Below, one piece after another: positions 11,201 to 24,779 of a DNA stretch of 64,000 nucleotides (position 1 is the stretch's first letter; each line of letters opens with the position of its first letter). The notes beneath the pieces are model-generated. The model made no database searches. It was not told where the DNA came from and saw only the letters and a program-made list of their open reading frames with translations. The position numbers were made by a program, and so were the translations under genes. The stretch covers positions 372,001 to 436,000 of the forward strand of contig CANTAL010000200.1 of assembly GCA_947650365.1 (NCBI GenBank), read 5' to 3'. This DNA is from Chamaelirium japonicum (lineage: Eukaryota > Streptophyta > Magnoliopsida > Liliales > Melanthiaceae).

Positions 11201-12381
11201 TGGATACATTGATGCGAATGAATTAGAATGGATCTTATGAATGAATTAGAATGGATCGTATGAATAAATTCGAATGGATCGTAAGAATGAATTAGAATGG
11301 ATACATTAGTACGAATGAATTAGAATAGATCATACGAAGAAATTAGGGTGGATCGTACGAATGAATTAGAATGGATACATTCGTGTGAAAGAATTAGAAT
11401 GGATTGTATGAATGAATTAGAATGGATCGTATGAATGAATTAGAATGGACCGTGCAAATGAATTGGAATGGATCGTACGAATGAATTAGAATGGATACAT
11501 TCGTGCGAATAAATTAGAATGGATCGTACGAATGAAATAGAATGAATCGTATAAATAAATTAGAATGGATCGTGCTAATGAATTAGAATAGATCGTACGA
11601 ATAAATTAGAATAGATTGTGCGAATGAATTAGAATGGATCGTACAAATGAATTAGATAGGATACATTCGTGCGAATGAATTAGAATGGATCGTATGAATG
11701 AATTATATTGGATCGTATGAATGAATTAGAATGGATCATACGTATGAATTAGAATGGATACATTCGGGCAAAAGAATTAGAATGGATTGTATGAATGAAT
11801 TAGAATGGATCATGCGAATGAATTAGAATGGATACATTCGTGTGAATGAATTAGAATGGATACATTCGTGCGAATGAATTAGAATGGATTGTATAAATGA
11901 ATTAGATTGGATCGTATGAATGAATTAGAATGGATCTTACGTATGAATTAGAATGGATACATTCATGGGAATGAATTAGAAAGGATTGTATGAAGGAATT
12001 AGAATGGATCATATGAATGAAATAGAATGGATCGTACGAAGGAATTAGAATGGATCGTACGAATGAATTAGAATGGATCGTACGAATGAATTAGAATAGA
12101 TTGTGCGAATGAACTAGAATGGATCATACAAATGAATTAGAATGGATATATTCGTGCGAACGAATTAGAATGGATTGTATGAATGAATTAGAATGCTTAC
12201 ATTCGTGCGAAAGAATTAGAATGGATTGTATGAATGAATTAGAATGGGTCGTATGAATGAATTAGAATGGATTGTGCGAATGAATTAGAATGGATCGTAC
12301 GAATGAATTAGAATGGATCGTATAAATTAATTAGAATGGATCGTGCGAATGAATTAGAATGGATCGTATGAATGAATTAGA
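5217..12381 (+). repeat. Satellite array, orientation F, 23/28-bp units
   Basis: Uninterrupted tandem array. The 23-bp unit contains GAATTAGAATGGATC followed by GTACGAAT. A 28-bp unit has five extra bases, giving GGATACATTCGTGCG. Frequent variants read GTGC or GTAT in place of GTAC, and AGTAAG or AAATAG in place of AATTAG. No gene is visible. The part from about 5.4 to 9.4 kb is organised in higher-order copies of 954-1005 bp. Confidence 0.97.
5436..9390 (+). repeat. Higher-order repeat block within the satellite (four copies, 954-1005 bp)
   Basis: The rare variant ATTGGGTCG recurs at 5441, 6446, 7400 and 8382 (steps 1005, 954, 982). A second rare variant, GATATAGAATGG, recurs at 6181, 7135, 8117 and 9122 (steps 954, 982, 1005). 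A third, ATAAGAAGGAATTAGGGT, follows the same steps near 6384, 7338 and 8320. The length steps of 28 and 23 bp equal one unit of each type. Confidence 0.88.
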
Positions 12382-15300
12382 GTATCCATTCTAATTCGTT
12401 CGTATGATCTATTCTAATTCATTCGCAAGATCCATTCTAATTTATTCATACAAACCATTCTAATTCATTCGTATGATCCATTCTAATTCATTCATACAAT
12501 CCAACCTAATTCTTTCGCACGAATGTATCCATTCTAATTCATTCGTACGATCCATTCTAATTTATTCGCACGATCCATTCTAATTCATTCATACGATCCA
12601 TTCTAATTCATTCGTACGATCCATTCTAATTCATTCGTACAATCCATTCTAATTCATTCGTACGATCCATTCTAATTCATTCACACGATCAATTCTATTC
12701 CATTCGTACGATCCATTCTAATTCATTCATACGATCCATTCTAATTCATTCGCACGAATGTATACATTCTAATTCATTCGTACAATCCATTCTAATTAAT
12801 TTGCACAATCTATTCTAATTCATTCGTACGATCCATTCTAATTCATTAACACGATCCATTCTAATTCATTCGTACGATCCATTCTATTTCATTCGTATGA
12901 TCCATTCTTACTCATTCGTATGATCCATTCTAATTCATTCGCACGAATGTATCCATTCTGATTCATTCGTACGATCCATTCTAATTCATACGATACATTC
13001 GTGCGAAAGAATTAGAATGGATTGTATGAATGAATTAGAATGGATCGTGCGAATGAATTAGAATGGATCATACGAATGAATTAGAATGGATCGTGCGAAT
13101 GAATTAAAATGGATCATACGAAGGAATTAGGGTGGATCGTACGAATGAATTAGAATGGTTACATTCGTGCGAAAGAATTAGAATGGATTGTATGAATGAA
13201 TTAGAATGGATCGTATGAATGAATTAGACTGGATCGTGCGAATGAATTAGAATGGATACATTCGTGTGAATGAATTAGAATGAATACATTCGTGCGAATG
13301 AATTAGAATGGATCGTACGAATGAATTAGAATGTATCTTATGAATGAACTAGAATGGATCGTATGAATGAATTCGAATTGATCGTACGAATGAATTATAA
13401 TGGATACATTCGTGCGAAAGAATTAGAATGGATCATACGAAGAAATTAGGGTGGATCGTACGAATGAATTAGAATGGATACATTCGTGAGAAAGAATTAG
13501 AATGGATCCATTACAATTCATTCGCACGATCCATTCTAATTCATTCATACGATCCATTCTAATTCATTCATACAATCCATTCTAATTCTTTCACACGATC
13601 CATTCTATGTCATTCGTACGATCCATCCTAATTCATTCCCATGATCTATTCTTATTCAATCGTACGATCCACCCTAATTCATTCGCACGATCTATTCTAA
13701 TTCATTCGTACGAGCTATTCTAATTCATTCGTACGATCCATTCTAATTCATTCGTATGATCCATTCTAATTCATTCGCATGATCCATTCTAATTCATTCA
13801 TACAATCCATTCTAATTCTTTCACACGAATGGATCCATTCTAATTCATTCATACGATCCATTCTATTTCATTCGTACGATCCATTCTTACTCATTCGTAC
13901 GATCCATTCTAATTCATTCGCACGATCCATTTAATTCATTCATACGATCATTCTATTTCATTCGTACGATCCATTCTTACTAATTCGTGCAAATTCATTC
14001 TAATTCGTTCGCACGATCCATTCTAATTCATTCACACGATCCATTCTAATGGATTCATACGATCCATTCTAATTCATTCATACGAAGGAATTAGAATGGA
14101 TTGTGCGAATGAATTAGAATGGATCGTGCAAATGAATTAGAATGGATATATTCGTGCGAATGAATTAGAATGGATCGTATGAATGAATTAGATTGGATCG
14201 TATGAATGAATTAGAATGGATCGTACGTATGAATTAGAATGGATACATTCATGGGAATGAATTAGAATGGATCATACGAAGGAATTAGAATGGATCGTAC
14301 GAAAGAATTAGAATGGATCGTACGAATGAATTAGAATGGATACATTCGTGCAAAAGAATTAGAATGGATTGTATAATAAACTAGAATGGATCGTACAAAT
14401 GAATTAGAATGGATCGTGCGAATGAATTAGAATAGTTCGTACGAATGAATTAGAATAGATTGTGCGAATGAATTAGAATAGATCGTACGAATGAATTAGA
14501 ATGGATACATTCGTGCGAATGAATTAGAATGGATCGTATGAATGAATTAGAATGGATCGTATAAATGAATTCGAATGGAACATACGAATGAATTAGAATG
14601 GATACATTCGTGCGAATGAATTAGAATGGATCGTACTAATGAGTAAGAATGGATCGTACGAATGAATTAGAATGGATCGTGCGAATGAATTAGAATGGAT
14701 CGTACGAATGAATTAGAATGGATACATTCGTGCGAATGAATTAGAATGGATCGTATGAATGAGTAAGAATGGATCGTACGAATGAAATAGAATGGATCGT
14801 ACGAATGAATTTGAATGCATTATACGAATGAATTTGAATGGATCGTATGAATGAATTAGAATGTATTAGGAATTAGAATGGATCGTATGAATGAATTCGA
14901 ATGGATCGTACGAATAAATTAGAATGGATACATTCGTGCGAATGAATTAGAATGGATCATACGAAGGAATTAGGGTGGATCGTACGAATGAATTAGAATG
15001 GATACATTCGTACGAATGAGTAAGAGTGGATCGTATGAATGAATTAGAATGGATCGTACGAATGAATTAGAATGGATCTTGCGAATGAATTAGAATGGAT
15101 CACACGAATGAATTAGAATGGATCGTACGAATGAATTAGAATGGATCGTACGAAGGATTTAGAATGGATTGTACGAATTTATTAGAATAGATTGTATGAA
15201 TGAATTAGAATGGATCGTATGAATGAATTTGAATGGATCATGTGAATGAATTAGAATAGATCGTACGAATGAATTAGAATGAATACATTCGTGCGAATGA

Positions 15301-18300
15301 ATTAGAATGGATCGTACGAATGAGTAAGAATGGATTGTACGAATGAATTAGAATGGATCGTACGTATCAATTAGAATGGATCGTATGAATGAATTAGAAT
15401 GGATCGTGCTAATGAATTAGATTGGATCGTACGAATGAATTAGAATAGATTGTGCGAATGAATTAGAATGGATCGTACGAATGAATTAGAATGTATCGTA
15501 TGAATGAATTAGAATGGATCGTGTGAATGAATTAGAATGGATCGTACGAATGAATTGGAATAGATACATTCGTGCGAATGAATTAGAATGGATCGTACGA
15601 ATGAGTAAGACTGGATCGTACGAATGAATTAGAATGGATGGTACGAATTAATTAGAATGGATACATTCATGCAAAAGAATTAGAATGGATTGTACGAATG
15701 AGTTAGAATGGATCCATTCTAATTCATTTGCACGATCCATTGTAATTCATTCGCACGTATGTATCCATTCTAATTCATTCATACGATCCATTCTAATTTA
15801 TTCATACGATCCATTCTAATTTATTCGTACGATCTATTCTAATTCATTTGTAGGATCCATTCTAATTCATTCGCACGAATGTATCCATTCTAATTCGCAC
15901 GAATGTATCCATTCTAATTCATTCGTACGATCCATTCTAATTCTTTCGCACGATCCATTCTAATTCATTCATACGATCCATTCTAATTCATTCGCATGAT
16001 CCATTCTAATTAATTAGAATGGATACATTCATGTGAATGAATTAGAATGGATCATAAGAAGGAATTAGGGTGGATCGTACGAATGAATTAGAATAGATAC
16101 ATTCGTGCGAAAGAATTAGAATGGATTATATGAATGAATTAGAATGGATCGTATGAATGAATTAGAATGGATCGTGCGAATGAATTAGAATGGATCGTAC
16201 GAATAAATTAGAATGGATCGTATGATTGAATTAGAATGGATCGTGCGAATGAATTAGAATGGATCGTATGAATGAATTAGAATGGATACATTTGTGCGAA
16301 TGAATTAGAATGGATCGTACGAATGAGTAAGAATGGATCATACGAATGAAATAGAATGGATCGTATGAATGAATTATAATGGATCGTGCTAATGAATTAG
16401 AATGGATCGTACGAATGAATTAGAATAGATTGTGTGAATGAATTAGAATGGATCGTACAAATGAATTAAAATGGATACATTCTTGCGAAGGAATTAGAAT
16501 GGATCGTATGAATAGATCATACGAAGGAATTAGAATGAATTAGAATGGATATATTCGTGCGAATGAATTAGAATGGATCGTGCTAATGAATTAGAATGGA
16601 TACATTCGTGTGAATGAATTAGAATGGATCGTATGAATGAATTAGATTGGATCGTATGAATGAATTAGAATGGATCGTATGAATGAATAAGAAAGGATCA
16701 TACGAATGAATTAGAATGAATTAGATTGGATCCATTCTAATTCCTTCGTACGATCCATTCTAATTCATTCCCATGAATGTTTCCATTCTAATTCATACGT
16801 ACGATTCATTCTAATTCATTCATAACGTACGATCCATTCTAATTCCTTCGTACAATCCATTCTATTTCGTTCGTATGATCCATTCTAATTCCTTCGTACG
16901 ATCCATTCTAATTCATTCCCATGAATGTATCCATTCTAATTCATACGTACGTTCCATTCTAATTCATTCATACGATCCAATCTAATTCATTCATACAATC
17001 CAATCTAATTCATTCGCACAAATGTTTCCATTCTATTTCATTCGTACGATCCATTCTAATTCATTCGCACAATCTATTCTAATTCATTCGTACGATCCAT
17101 TCTAATACATTCTAATTCATTTGCACGATTGTATGAATGAATTAGAATGGATCGTACGAATGAATTAGAATAGATTGTGCGAATGAATTAGAATGGATCG
17201 TACGAATGAATAAGAATGAAGGAATTAGAATGGATCGTACGAATGAAGATAGATTGTGCGTATGAATTATAATGGATCGTACGAATGAACGGATCGTACG
17301 AATGAATTAGAATGGATACATTCGTGCGAATGAATTAGAATGGATCGTACGAATGAGAAAGAATGGATCATACGAATGAAATAGAATGGATCGTACGAAT
17401 GAATTAGAATGGATCGTGGTAATGAATTAGAATGGATCGTACGAATGAAGTAGAATAGATTGTGCGAATGAATTAGAATGGATCGTACTAATGAATTAGA
17501 ATGGATACATTCATGCGAATGAATTAGAATGGATCGTATGAATGAATTAGATTGGATCGTATGAATGAATTAGAATGGATCGTACGTATGAATTAGAATG
17601 GATACATTCATGGGAATGAATTAGAATGGATCGTACGAAGGAATTATAATAGATCATACGAATTAATTAGAATGGATATATTCGTGCAAAAGAATTAGAA
17701 TGAATGAATTAGAATGGATCATGCAAATGAATTAGAATGGATCGTACGAAGGAATTAGAATGGATCATACGAAGGAATTAGAATGGATCGTACGAATGAA
17801 TTAGAATGGATACATTCGTGCGAATGAATTAGAATGGATTGTATAAATGAATTAGAATGGATCGTATGAATGACTTCGAATGGATCGTACGAATGAATTA
17901 GAATGGATACATTAGTGCGAATGAATTAAAATGGATCGTACGAGGGAATTAGATTGGATTGTACGAAGGAATTAGAATGGATCGTATGAATGAATCAGAA
18001 TGGTTGGTACGAAGGAATTAGAATGGATCGTACGAATGCATTAGAATGGATACATTCGTGCCAATGAAATAGAATGGATCGTATGAATGAATTAGAATGG
18101 ATCGTATGAATGAATTCGAATGGATCGTACGAATGAATTAGAATAGATACATTCGTGTGAATGAATTAGAATGGATCGTACGAAGGAATTAGAATGGATC
18201 GTACGAAGGAATTAGAATGGATACATTCGTGCAAAAGAATTAGAATGGATTGTATGAATGAATTAGAATGGATCGTGTAAATGAATTAGAATGGATTGTA

Positions 18301-19221
18301 CGAATGAAATAGAATGGATCGTACAAATGAATTAGAATGGATCGTGCAAATGAATTAGATTGGATCGTGCAAATGAATTAGAATGGATCGTATGCATGAA
18401 TGAATGAATTAGAATGGATCATACGAATGAATTAGAATGGATCGTACGTATGAATTCTAATAATTTGAATGGATCTATTCTAATTCATTTGCACGATCCA
18501 TTCTAATTCATTCGTACGATCCATTCTAATTCATTCGCACGAATGTATCCATTCTAATTAATTCGTACGATCCATTCGAATTCATTCATACGACCCATTC
18601 TAATTCATTCATACCATCCATTCTAATTCATTCGCATGAATATATCCATTCTAATTCATTCGTACGATGCATTCTAATTCCTTCGTACGATCAATTCTAA
18701 TTCATTTGCACGATCCATTCTAATTCATTCGCACAATCTATTCTAATTCATTCGTACTATCCATTCTATTTCATTCGTAAGATCCATTCTTACTCATTCG
18801 TACGATCCATTCTAATTCATTGCACGAATGTATCCATTCTAATTCATTCGTACGATCCATTCATTCGTACGATCTATTCAAATTCATTCGTACGATCCAT
18901 TCTAATTTATTCGCACGAATGAATTAGAATAGATTGTGTGAATGAATTAGAATGGATCGTACGAATGAATTTGAATGGATACATTCATGCGAATGAATTA
19001 GAATGGATCGTATGAATGAATTAGATTGGATCGTATGAATGAATTTGAATGGATTGTATGTATGAATTAGAATGGATACATTCATGGGAATGAATTAGAA
19101 TGGATCGTACGAAGGAATTAGAATGGATCATACGAAGGAAATAGAATGGATCGTATGAAGGAATTAGAATGGATCGTACGTTATGAATGAATTACAATGG
19201 ATCGTACGAAGGAATTAGAAT
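12382..19221. repeat. Satellite mosaic with alternating orientation
   Basis: The same 23/28-bp units switch direction about every 0.3-1.6 kb. Approximate blocks: R 12382-12988, F 12989-13506, R 13507-14082, F 14083-15713, R 15714-16012, F 16013-16731, R 16732-17130, F 17131-18470, R 18471-18916, F 18917-19221. F means GAATTAGAATGG on the plus strand; R means CCATTCTAATTC on the plus strand. No gene or other element is seen inside. Confidence 0.9.
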
Positions 19222-22200
19222 GGATCCATTCTAATTCATTCTAATTCATTCGTACGATCCATTCTAATTCATTCATACGATCCATTCTAATTCATTCATA
19301 CGATCCAATCTAATTTATTCATATGATCCATTCTAATTCTTTCGCACGAATGTATCCATTCTAATTCATTTGCACGATCCATTCTAATTCATTCATACGA
19401 TCCATTCGAATTCATTTGCACGAATGTATCCATTTTAATTCATTCTAATTCCTTCGTACGATCCATTCGTACAAACCATTCTAATTCCTTCTCACGAATG
19501 TATCCATTCTAATTCATTCGTACGATCCATTCTAATTCATTCGCACAATCTATTCTAATTCATTCGTACTATCCATTCTAATTCATTAGCACGATCCATT
19601 CTAATTCATTCGTACGATCCATTCTATTTCATTCGTATGATCCATTCTTACTTATTCGTACGATACATTCTAATTCATTCGCACGAATGTATCCATTCTA
19701 ATTCATTTGTACGATCCATTCTAATTCATTCGCACGATCCATTCTAATTCATTCATACGATCCATTCTAATTCAATCGTAAGATCCATTCTAATTCATTC
19801 GCACGATCCATTCTAATTCATTCATACGATCCATTCTAATTCATTCATACAATCCATTCTAATTCATTCGCAGGAATGTATCCATTCTAATTCATTCGTA
19901 CGATCCATTCTATTTCATTCGTACGATCCATTCTAATTCATTCGTACGATCCATTCTATTTCATTCGTATGATCTATTCTAATTCATTCGCACGAATGTA
20001 TCCATTCTAATTCATTCGTACGATCCATTCTAATTCATTCGCACGATCCATTCTAATTCATTCGTACGATCCATTCTAATTCATTCACAAGATCCATTCT
20101 AATTCATTAATACGATCCATTCTAATTCATTCATACAATCCATTCTAATTCATTCGCACGAATGTATCCATTCTAATTCATTCGCATGATCCATTCTAAT
20201 TCATTCATACGATCCATTCTAATTCATTTATACAATCCATTCTAATTCATTCGCAAGAATGTATCCATTCTAATTCATTCGTACGATCCATTCTATTTCA
20301 TTCGTACGATCCATTCTATTTCATTCGTATGATCCAATCTAATTTATTAGCACGATCCATTCTAATTCATTCGTACGATCCATTCTATTTCATTCGTATG
20401 ATCCATTCTTACTCATTCGTACGATCCATTCTAATTCATTCGCACGAAGGTATCCATTCTAATTCATTCCTATGATCTATTCTAATTCATTCACACGATC
20501 CATTCTAATTCATTCGTACGATCCATTCTAATTCATTCGCATGAATGTATCCATTCTAATTCATTCGTACGATCCATTCTAATTTATTCGCACGATCCAT
20601 TCTAATTCATTCATACGATCCATTCTAATTCATTCATATGATCCATTCTAATTCATTCGCACGATCCATTCTGATTCATTTACACGATCCATTTTAATTC
20701 ATACAATCCATTCTAATTCTTTCACACGAATTTATCCCTTCTAATTCATTCGTACGATCCACCCTAATTCCTTTGTGTGATCCATTCTAATTCATTCGCA
20801 CGAATGTATCGTACGAGAATTAGAATGGATCGTACGTATGAATTAGAATGGATCATACGAATGAGTAAGAATGGATCGTACGAATGAATTAGAATGGATC
20901 GCACAAAGGAATGAATTAGAATGGATACATTCGTACAATCCATTCTAATTCATTCGTACGATCTATTCTAATTCTTTCGCACGATCCATTCTAATTCTTA
21001 CGCACGAATGTATCCATTCTAATTCATTCGTTCGATCCACCATATTTCCTTCGTATGATCCATTCTAATTCATTCGTACGATCCATTCTAATTCATTCGT
21101 ACGATCCATTCTAATTCATTCATGCGATCCATTCTAATTCATTCATACGATCCATTCTAATTCATTCGCACGAATGTATCCATTCTAATTTATTCGTACG
21201 ATCCATTCTAGTTCATTCGCACAATCTATTCTTATTCATTCGTATGATCCATTCTTATTCATTCGCACGGTCCATTCTAATTCATTCATACGATCCATTC
21301 AAATTCATTCATACGATCCATTCTAATTCATTCGTACGATCCATTCTAATTCATTCGCACGATCCATTCTACGTACGACCCGTTCTAATTCATTCCCATG
21401 AATGAACCATTCTAATTCATTCGTACGATCCATTCTTACTCATTCGTACGATCCATTCTAATTCATTCGCACGAATGTATCCATTCTAATTCATTCGTAC
21501 GATCCATTTTAATTCATTCGCACGATCCATTCTAATTCATTCGTACGATCCATTCTAATTCATTCATACAATCCATTCTAATTCTTTCGCACGAATGTAT
21601 CCATTCTAATTCATTTATACGATCCATTTTAATTCATTCGCACGATCCATTCTACTTCATTCATACGATCCATTCTAATTCATTCGTACGATCCATTCTA
21701 ATTCATTCGCACAATCCTTTCTAATTCCTTCGTACGATCCATTCTAATTCATTCGTACGACCTATTCTATTTCATTCGTACGATCCATTCTTACTCATTC
21801 GTACGATCCATTATAATTCATTTGCACGAATGTATCCATTCTAATTCATTCGTACGATCTATTCTAATTCATTCGCACGATCCATTCTAATTCATTCATT
21901 CGATCCATTTTAATTCATTCATACGATCCATTCTAATTCATTCGCACGATCCATTCTAATTTATTCATACGATCCATTCTAATTTATTCAGACGATCCAT
22001 TCTAATTTATTCGCACGAATGTATCTATTCTAATTCATTCGTATGATCCATTCTATTTCATTCGTACGATCCATTGTTACTCATTCGTACGATCCACTCT
22101 ATTTCATTCGTACGATCTATTCTTACTCATTCGTAGGATCCATTCTAATTCATTCGCACGAATGTATCCATTCTAATTCATTTGTACGATCCATTCTAAT

Positions 22201-23486
22201 TCATTCGTACGATCCATTATAATTCATTCATATGATCCATTCTAATTCATTCGTACGATCCATTCCAATTTATTCGCACGATCCATTCTAATTCATTCAT
22301 ACGATCCATTCTAATTCATTCAAACAATCCATTCTAATTCATTCACACAATCTATTTTAATTCATTCGTACAATCTATTATAATTCATTAGCACGATCCA
22401 TTCTAATTCATTCGTTCGATCCATTCTATTTCTTTCGTACGATCCTTTCTTACTCATTCGTACTATCCATTCTAATTTATTTATACGATCCATTCTAATT
22501 CATTAGCATGATCCATTCTAATACATTCGTACGATCCATTTTATTTCATTCATACGATCTATTCTTACTCATTCGTACGATCCATTCTAATTCATTCGCA
22601 CGAATGTATCCATTCTAATTCTTTCATACGATCCATTCTAATTCATTCGCACGATCCATTCTAATTCATTCGTACGATCCATTCTAATTCATTCATACAA
22701 TTCATTCTAATTCTTTCGCAAGAATGTATCCATTCTAATTCATTCGTACGATCTTTTCTAATTCATTCGCACAATCTATTCTAATTCCTTCGTACGATCC
22801 ATTCTAATTCATTCGTACGATCCATTCTTACTCATTTGTACGATCCATTCTAATTCATTCGCACGATCCATTCTAATTCATTCATACGATCTATTCTAAT
22901 TCATTCATACGATCCATTCTAATTCATTCGCACGATCTATTCTAATTCATTCATATGATCCATTCTAATTCATTTGGACGAATGTATCCATTCTAATTCT
23001 TTCGTACGATCTATTCTATTTCATTCGTACGATCCATTCTTACTCATTCGTACGATCCACTCTATTTCATTCTTACGATCCATTCTTACTCATTCGTACG
23101 ATCCATTCTAATTCATTCGCACGAATGTATCCATTCTAATTCATTCATACGATCCATTCTAATTCATTCGCACGATCCATTCTAAATCATTCATACGATC
23201 CATTCTAATTCATTCGTATGATCCATTAAAATTCATTCGCATGATCCGTTCTAATTCATTCATACGATCAATTCTAATTCATTCAAACAATCCATTCTAA
23301 TTCTTTCGCACGAATGTATCCATTCTAATTCATTCGTTCGATCCACCCTAATTCCTTCGTACGATCCATTCTAATTTATTCGCACGAATGCATCCATTCT
23401 AATTTATTCGTACGATCCATTCGAATTTATGCATACGATCCATTCTAAATCATTCATACGATCCATTCTAATTCATTCATATGATC
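19222..23486 (-). repeat. Satellite array, orientation R, left of E2
   Basis: Continuous R-oriented array of 23/28-bp units except for a short F island at about 20815-20935. It runs directly into the E2 target duplication TGATC at 23482-23486, and the same array resumes right of E2. Confidence 0.95.
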
Positions 23487-23682
23487 TGTTTGGGGGATTT
23501 TTCCTGGTCCTTGCGAGCCACCTGTAAGATCAAGAAAAGAGAAACGTGAGAACGGCTGGCTCCCTTAGGAGCGCAGACCCTCCGACGCTCAAGTCAGTTA
23601 TGTAACACAACGGAGAACTGTTGTATACCAAAGAGGTAGTGAAAGGGATTTCGAACCTGTACTTTGGAGCCTGGGGGTGTGC

Positions 23683-23689
23683 ATTTATA
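23683..23689 (-). promoter_or_regulatory. E2 LTR TATA box
   Basis: On the minus strand the sequence reads CTATAAATGC, about 195 bp before the LTR end. It would drive transcription leftward, out of the element and into the R-oriented satellite. Confidence 0.5.
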
Positions 23690-24089
23690 GACATGGGCGA
23701 CCTATCGAGCTACGACGCGTGGAGGCTCTTTCCGGCACCTTCTAGGCCCCCACGTTCTAGCCTTCAATAGTTTCTGACAGTTCTTGGAACTTGGACTCCT
23801 GACATTCTTTGTCGTCTAGCTCTTCTGACACAGTAGTGGGGGACAGCATCTGCTATTCTGTTGCCGCCATAGGGATCTTCCAGAATGTTCAAGTCTAGGA
23901 GGTCTCAAACCGACTCTGACTGGTTTCCATGGACTGCAATCGTCCACGTAGCTTTAGTGGGTTCTCGACACCTGGCAATCTCAGGGAAAAAGCAAAGGCC
24001 AGCTCGCCCAATACTGCTCCGTCCTTTCGCCCATATTTATCAAGAGTTGGACCTCGCGGGAGCAACCTCTTCGATAAACAGGGGTCTAG

Positions 24090-24500
24090 GCGAGCTGCTG
24101 GGCGAGCTTCTGAGCGAGCTTGGGCGAACTCCTGGGCGAGCTTGGGCGAGCTCCTGAGCGAGCTAGGCGAGCTCCTGAGTGAGCATGGCGTGCTCCTAAA
24201 TGAGCTTGGGCGAGCTCCTATGCGAGCTAGGCGGGCTCATTAGTGAACATGGCGAGCTCCTGGACGAGCTAGGCGAGCTCCTGAGCGAGCATGGCGAGCT
24301 CCTGGACGAGCTAGGCGAGCTCCTGAGCGAGCATTTCGAGCTCCTGGACGAGCTAAGCGAGCTCCTGAGCGAGCATGACGAGCTCCTGGACGAGCTTGGG
24401 CGATCTCCTTCGCACTCTTTGTCTAAGCCATTTATCGAATATGGGCGAGTATGGCGAGCTCCTGGATGAGCTTGGGCGAGCTCCTTCGCGCTCTTTGTCT
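24090..24500. repeat. 42-bp tandem repeat in the E2 LTR
   Basis: Regular copies start at 24251, 24293, 24335 and 24377, a 42-bp step, flanked by less regular half-units. Each holds GCGAGCTCCTGGACGAGCTA or a close variant, rich in the palindrome GAGCTC. Since 42 is a multiple of three, long frames stay open by chance. The right-hand LTR copy carries the same block at about 29506-29660. Confidence 0.88.
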
Positions 24501-24664
24501 AAGCCATTTATCGAATTTGGGCGTGCTTCTGTGGGGGACTGGAGGTGTGAGCTGTACTCAGATACAAGGTGTCCATCCCGCTCCATGTGAAGGCGAGCCC
24601 CTGACGAGGGTTCCAACTTCTGGGCGGGCTATCCAAGATATGTGGTTTTTAACTACCCCCAACA

Positions 24665-24676
24665 TTACCCCCTCCT
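24665..24676 (-). promoter_or_regulatory. E2 polypurine tract
   Basis: On the minus strand AGGAGGGGGTAA directly precedes the LTR start TGTTGGGGG. Eleven bases (GGAGGGGGTAA) are identical to the tract of E1. This gives the element's orientation independently of the TATA box. Confidence 0.75.
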
Positions 24677-24779
24677 GAGGGAGTGATCGAGGAAACTCGA
24701 CACTTGCTCAGGAATCTTAGCGAGTTCCTATCCCTCGTAATGTGCCTGATATCAATGTCTGCTGCAACAGTTTCCTGAC

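Larger units (their letters stand above)
23487..24664 (-). repeat. E2 left-hand LTR (3' LTR in element orientation), 1178 bp
   Basis: On the minus strand it starts TGTTGGGGGTAG at 24664 and ends AATCCCCCAAACA at 23487. The TATA box lies about 200 bp from the end. The inner 459 bp (24206-24664) matches the right-hand copy at about 99%. A GAGCTC-rich 42-bp repeat fills the putative U3. Frames across it such as GELLDELGELLSE are repeat by-products, not a gene. Confidence 0.88.

Noticed and set aside
5217-23486. Direct repeats resembling a CRISPR array
   Set aside because: Units are head-to-tail with no unique spacers, and the context is plant-type; this is a satellite.
24200-24469. GELLDELGELLSE repeat protein in the E2 LTR (also 29461-29724)
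   Set aside because: A 42-bp repeat divisible by three keeps the frame open; it lies in U3 of an LTR and has no promoter of its own.
24665-24685. Primer binding site next to the left E2 LTR
   Set aside because: The sequence does not resemble a tRNA 3' end and fits a polypurine tract on the other strand.
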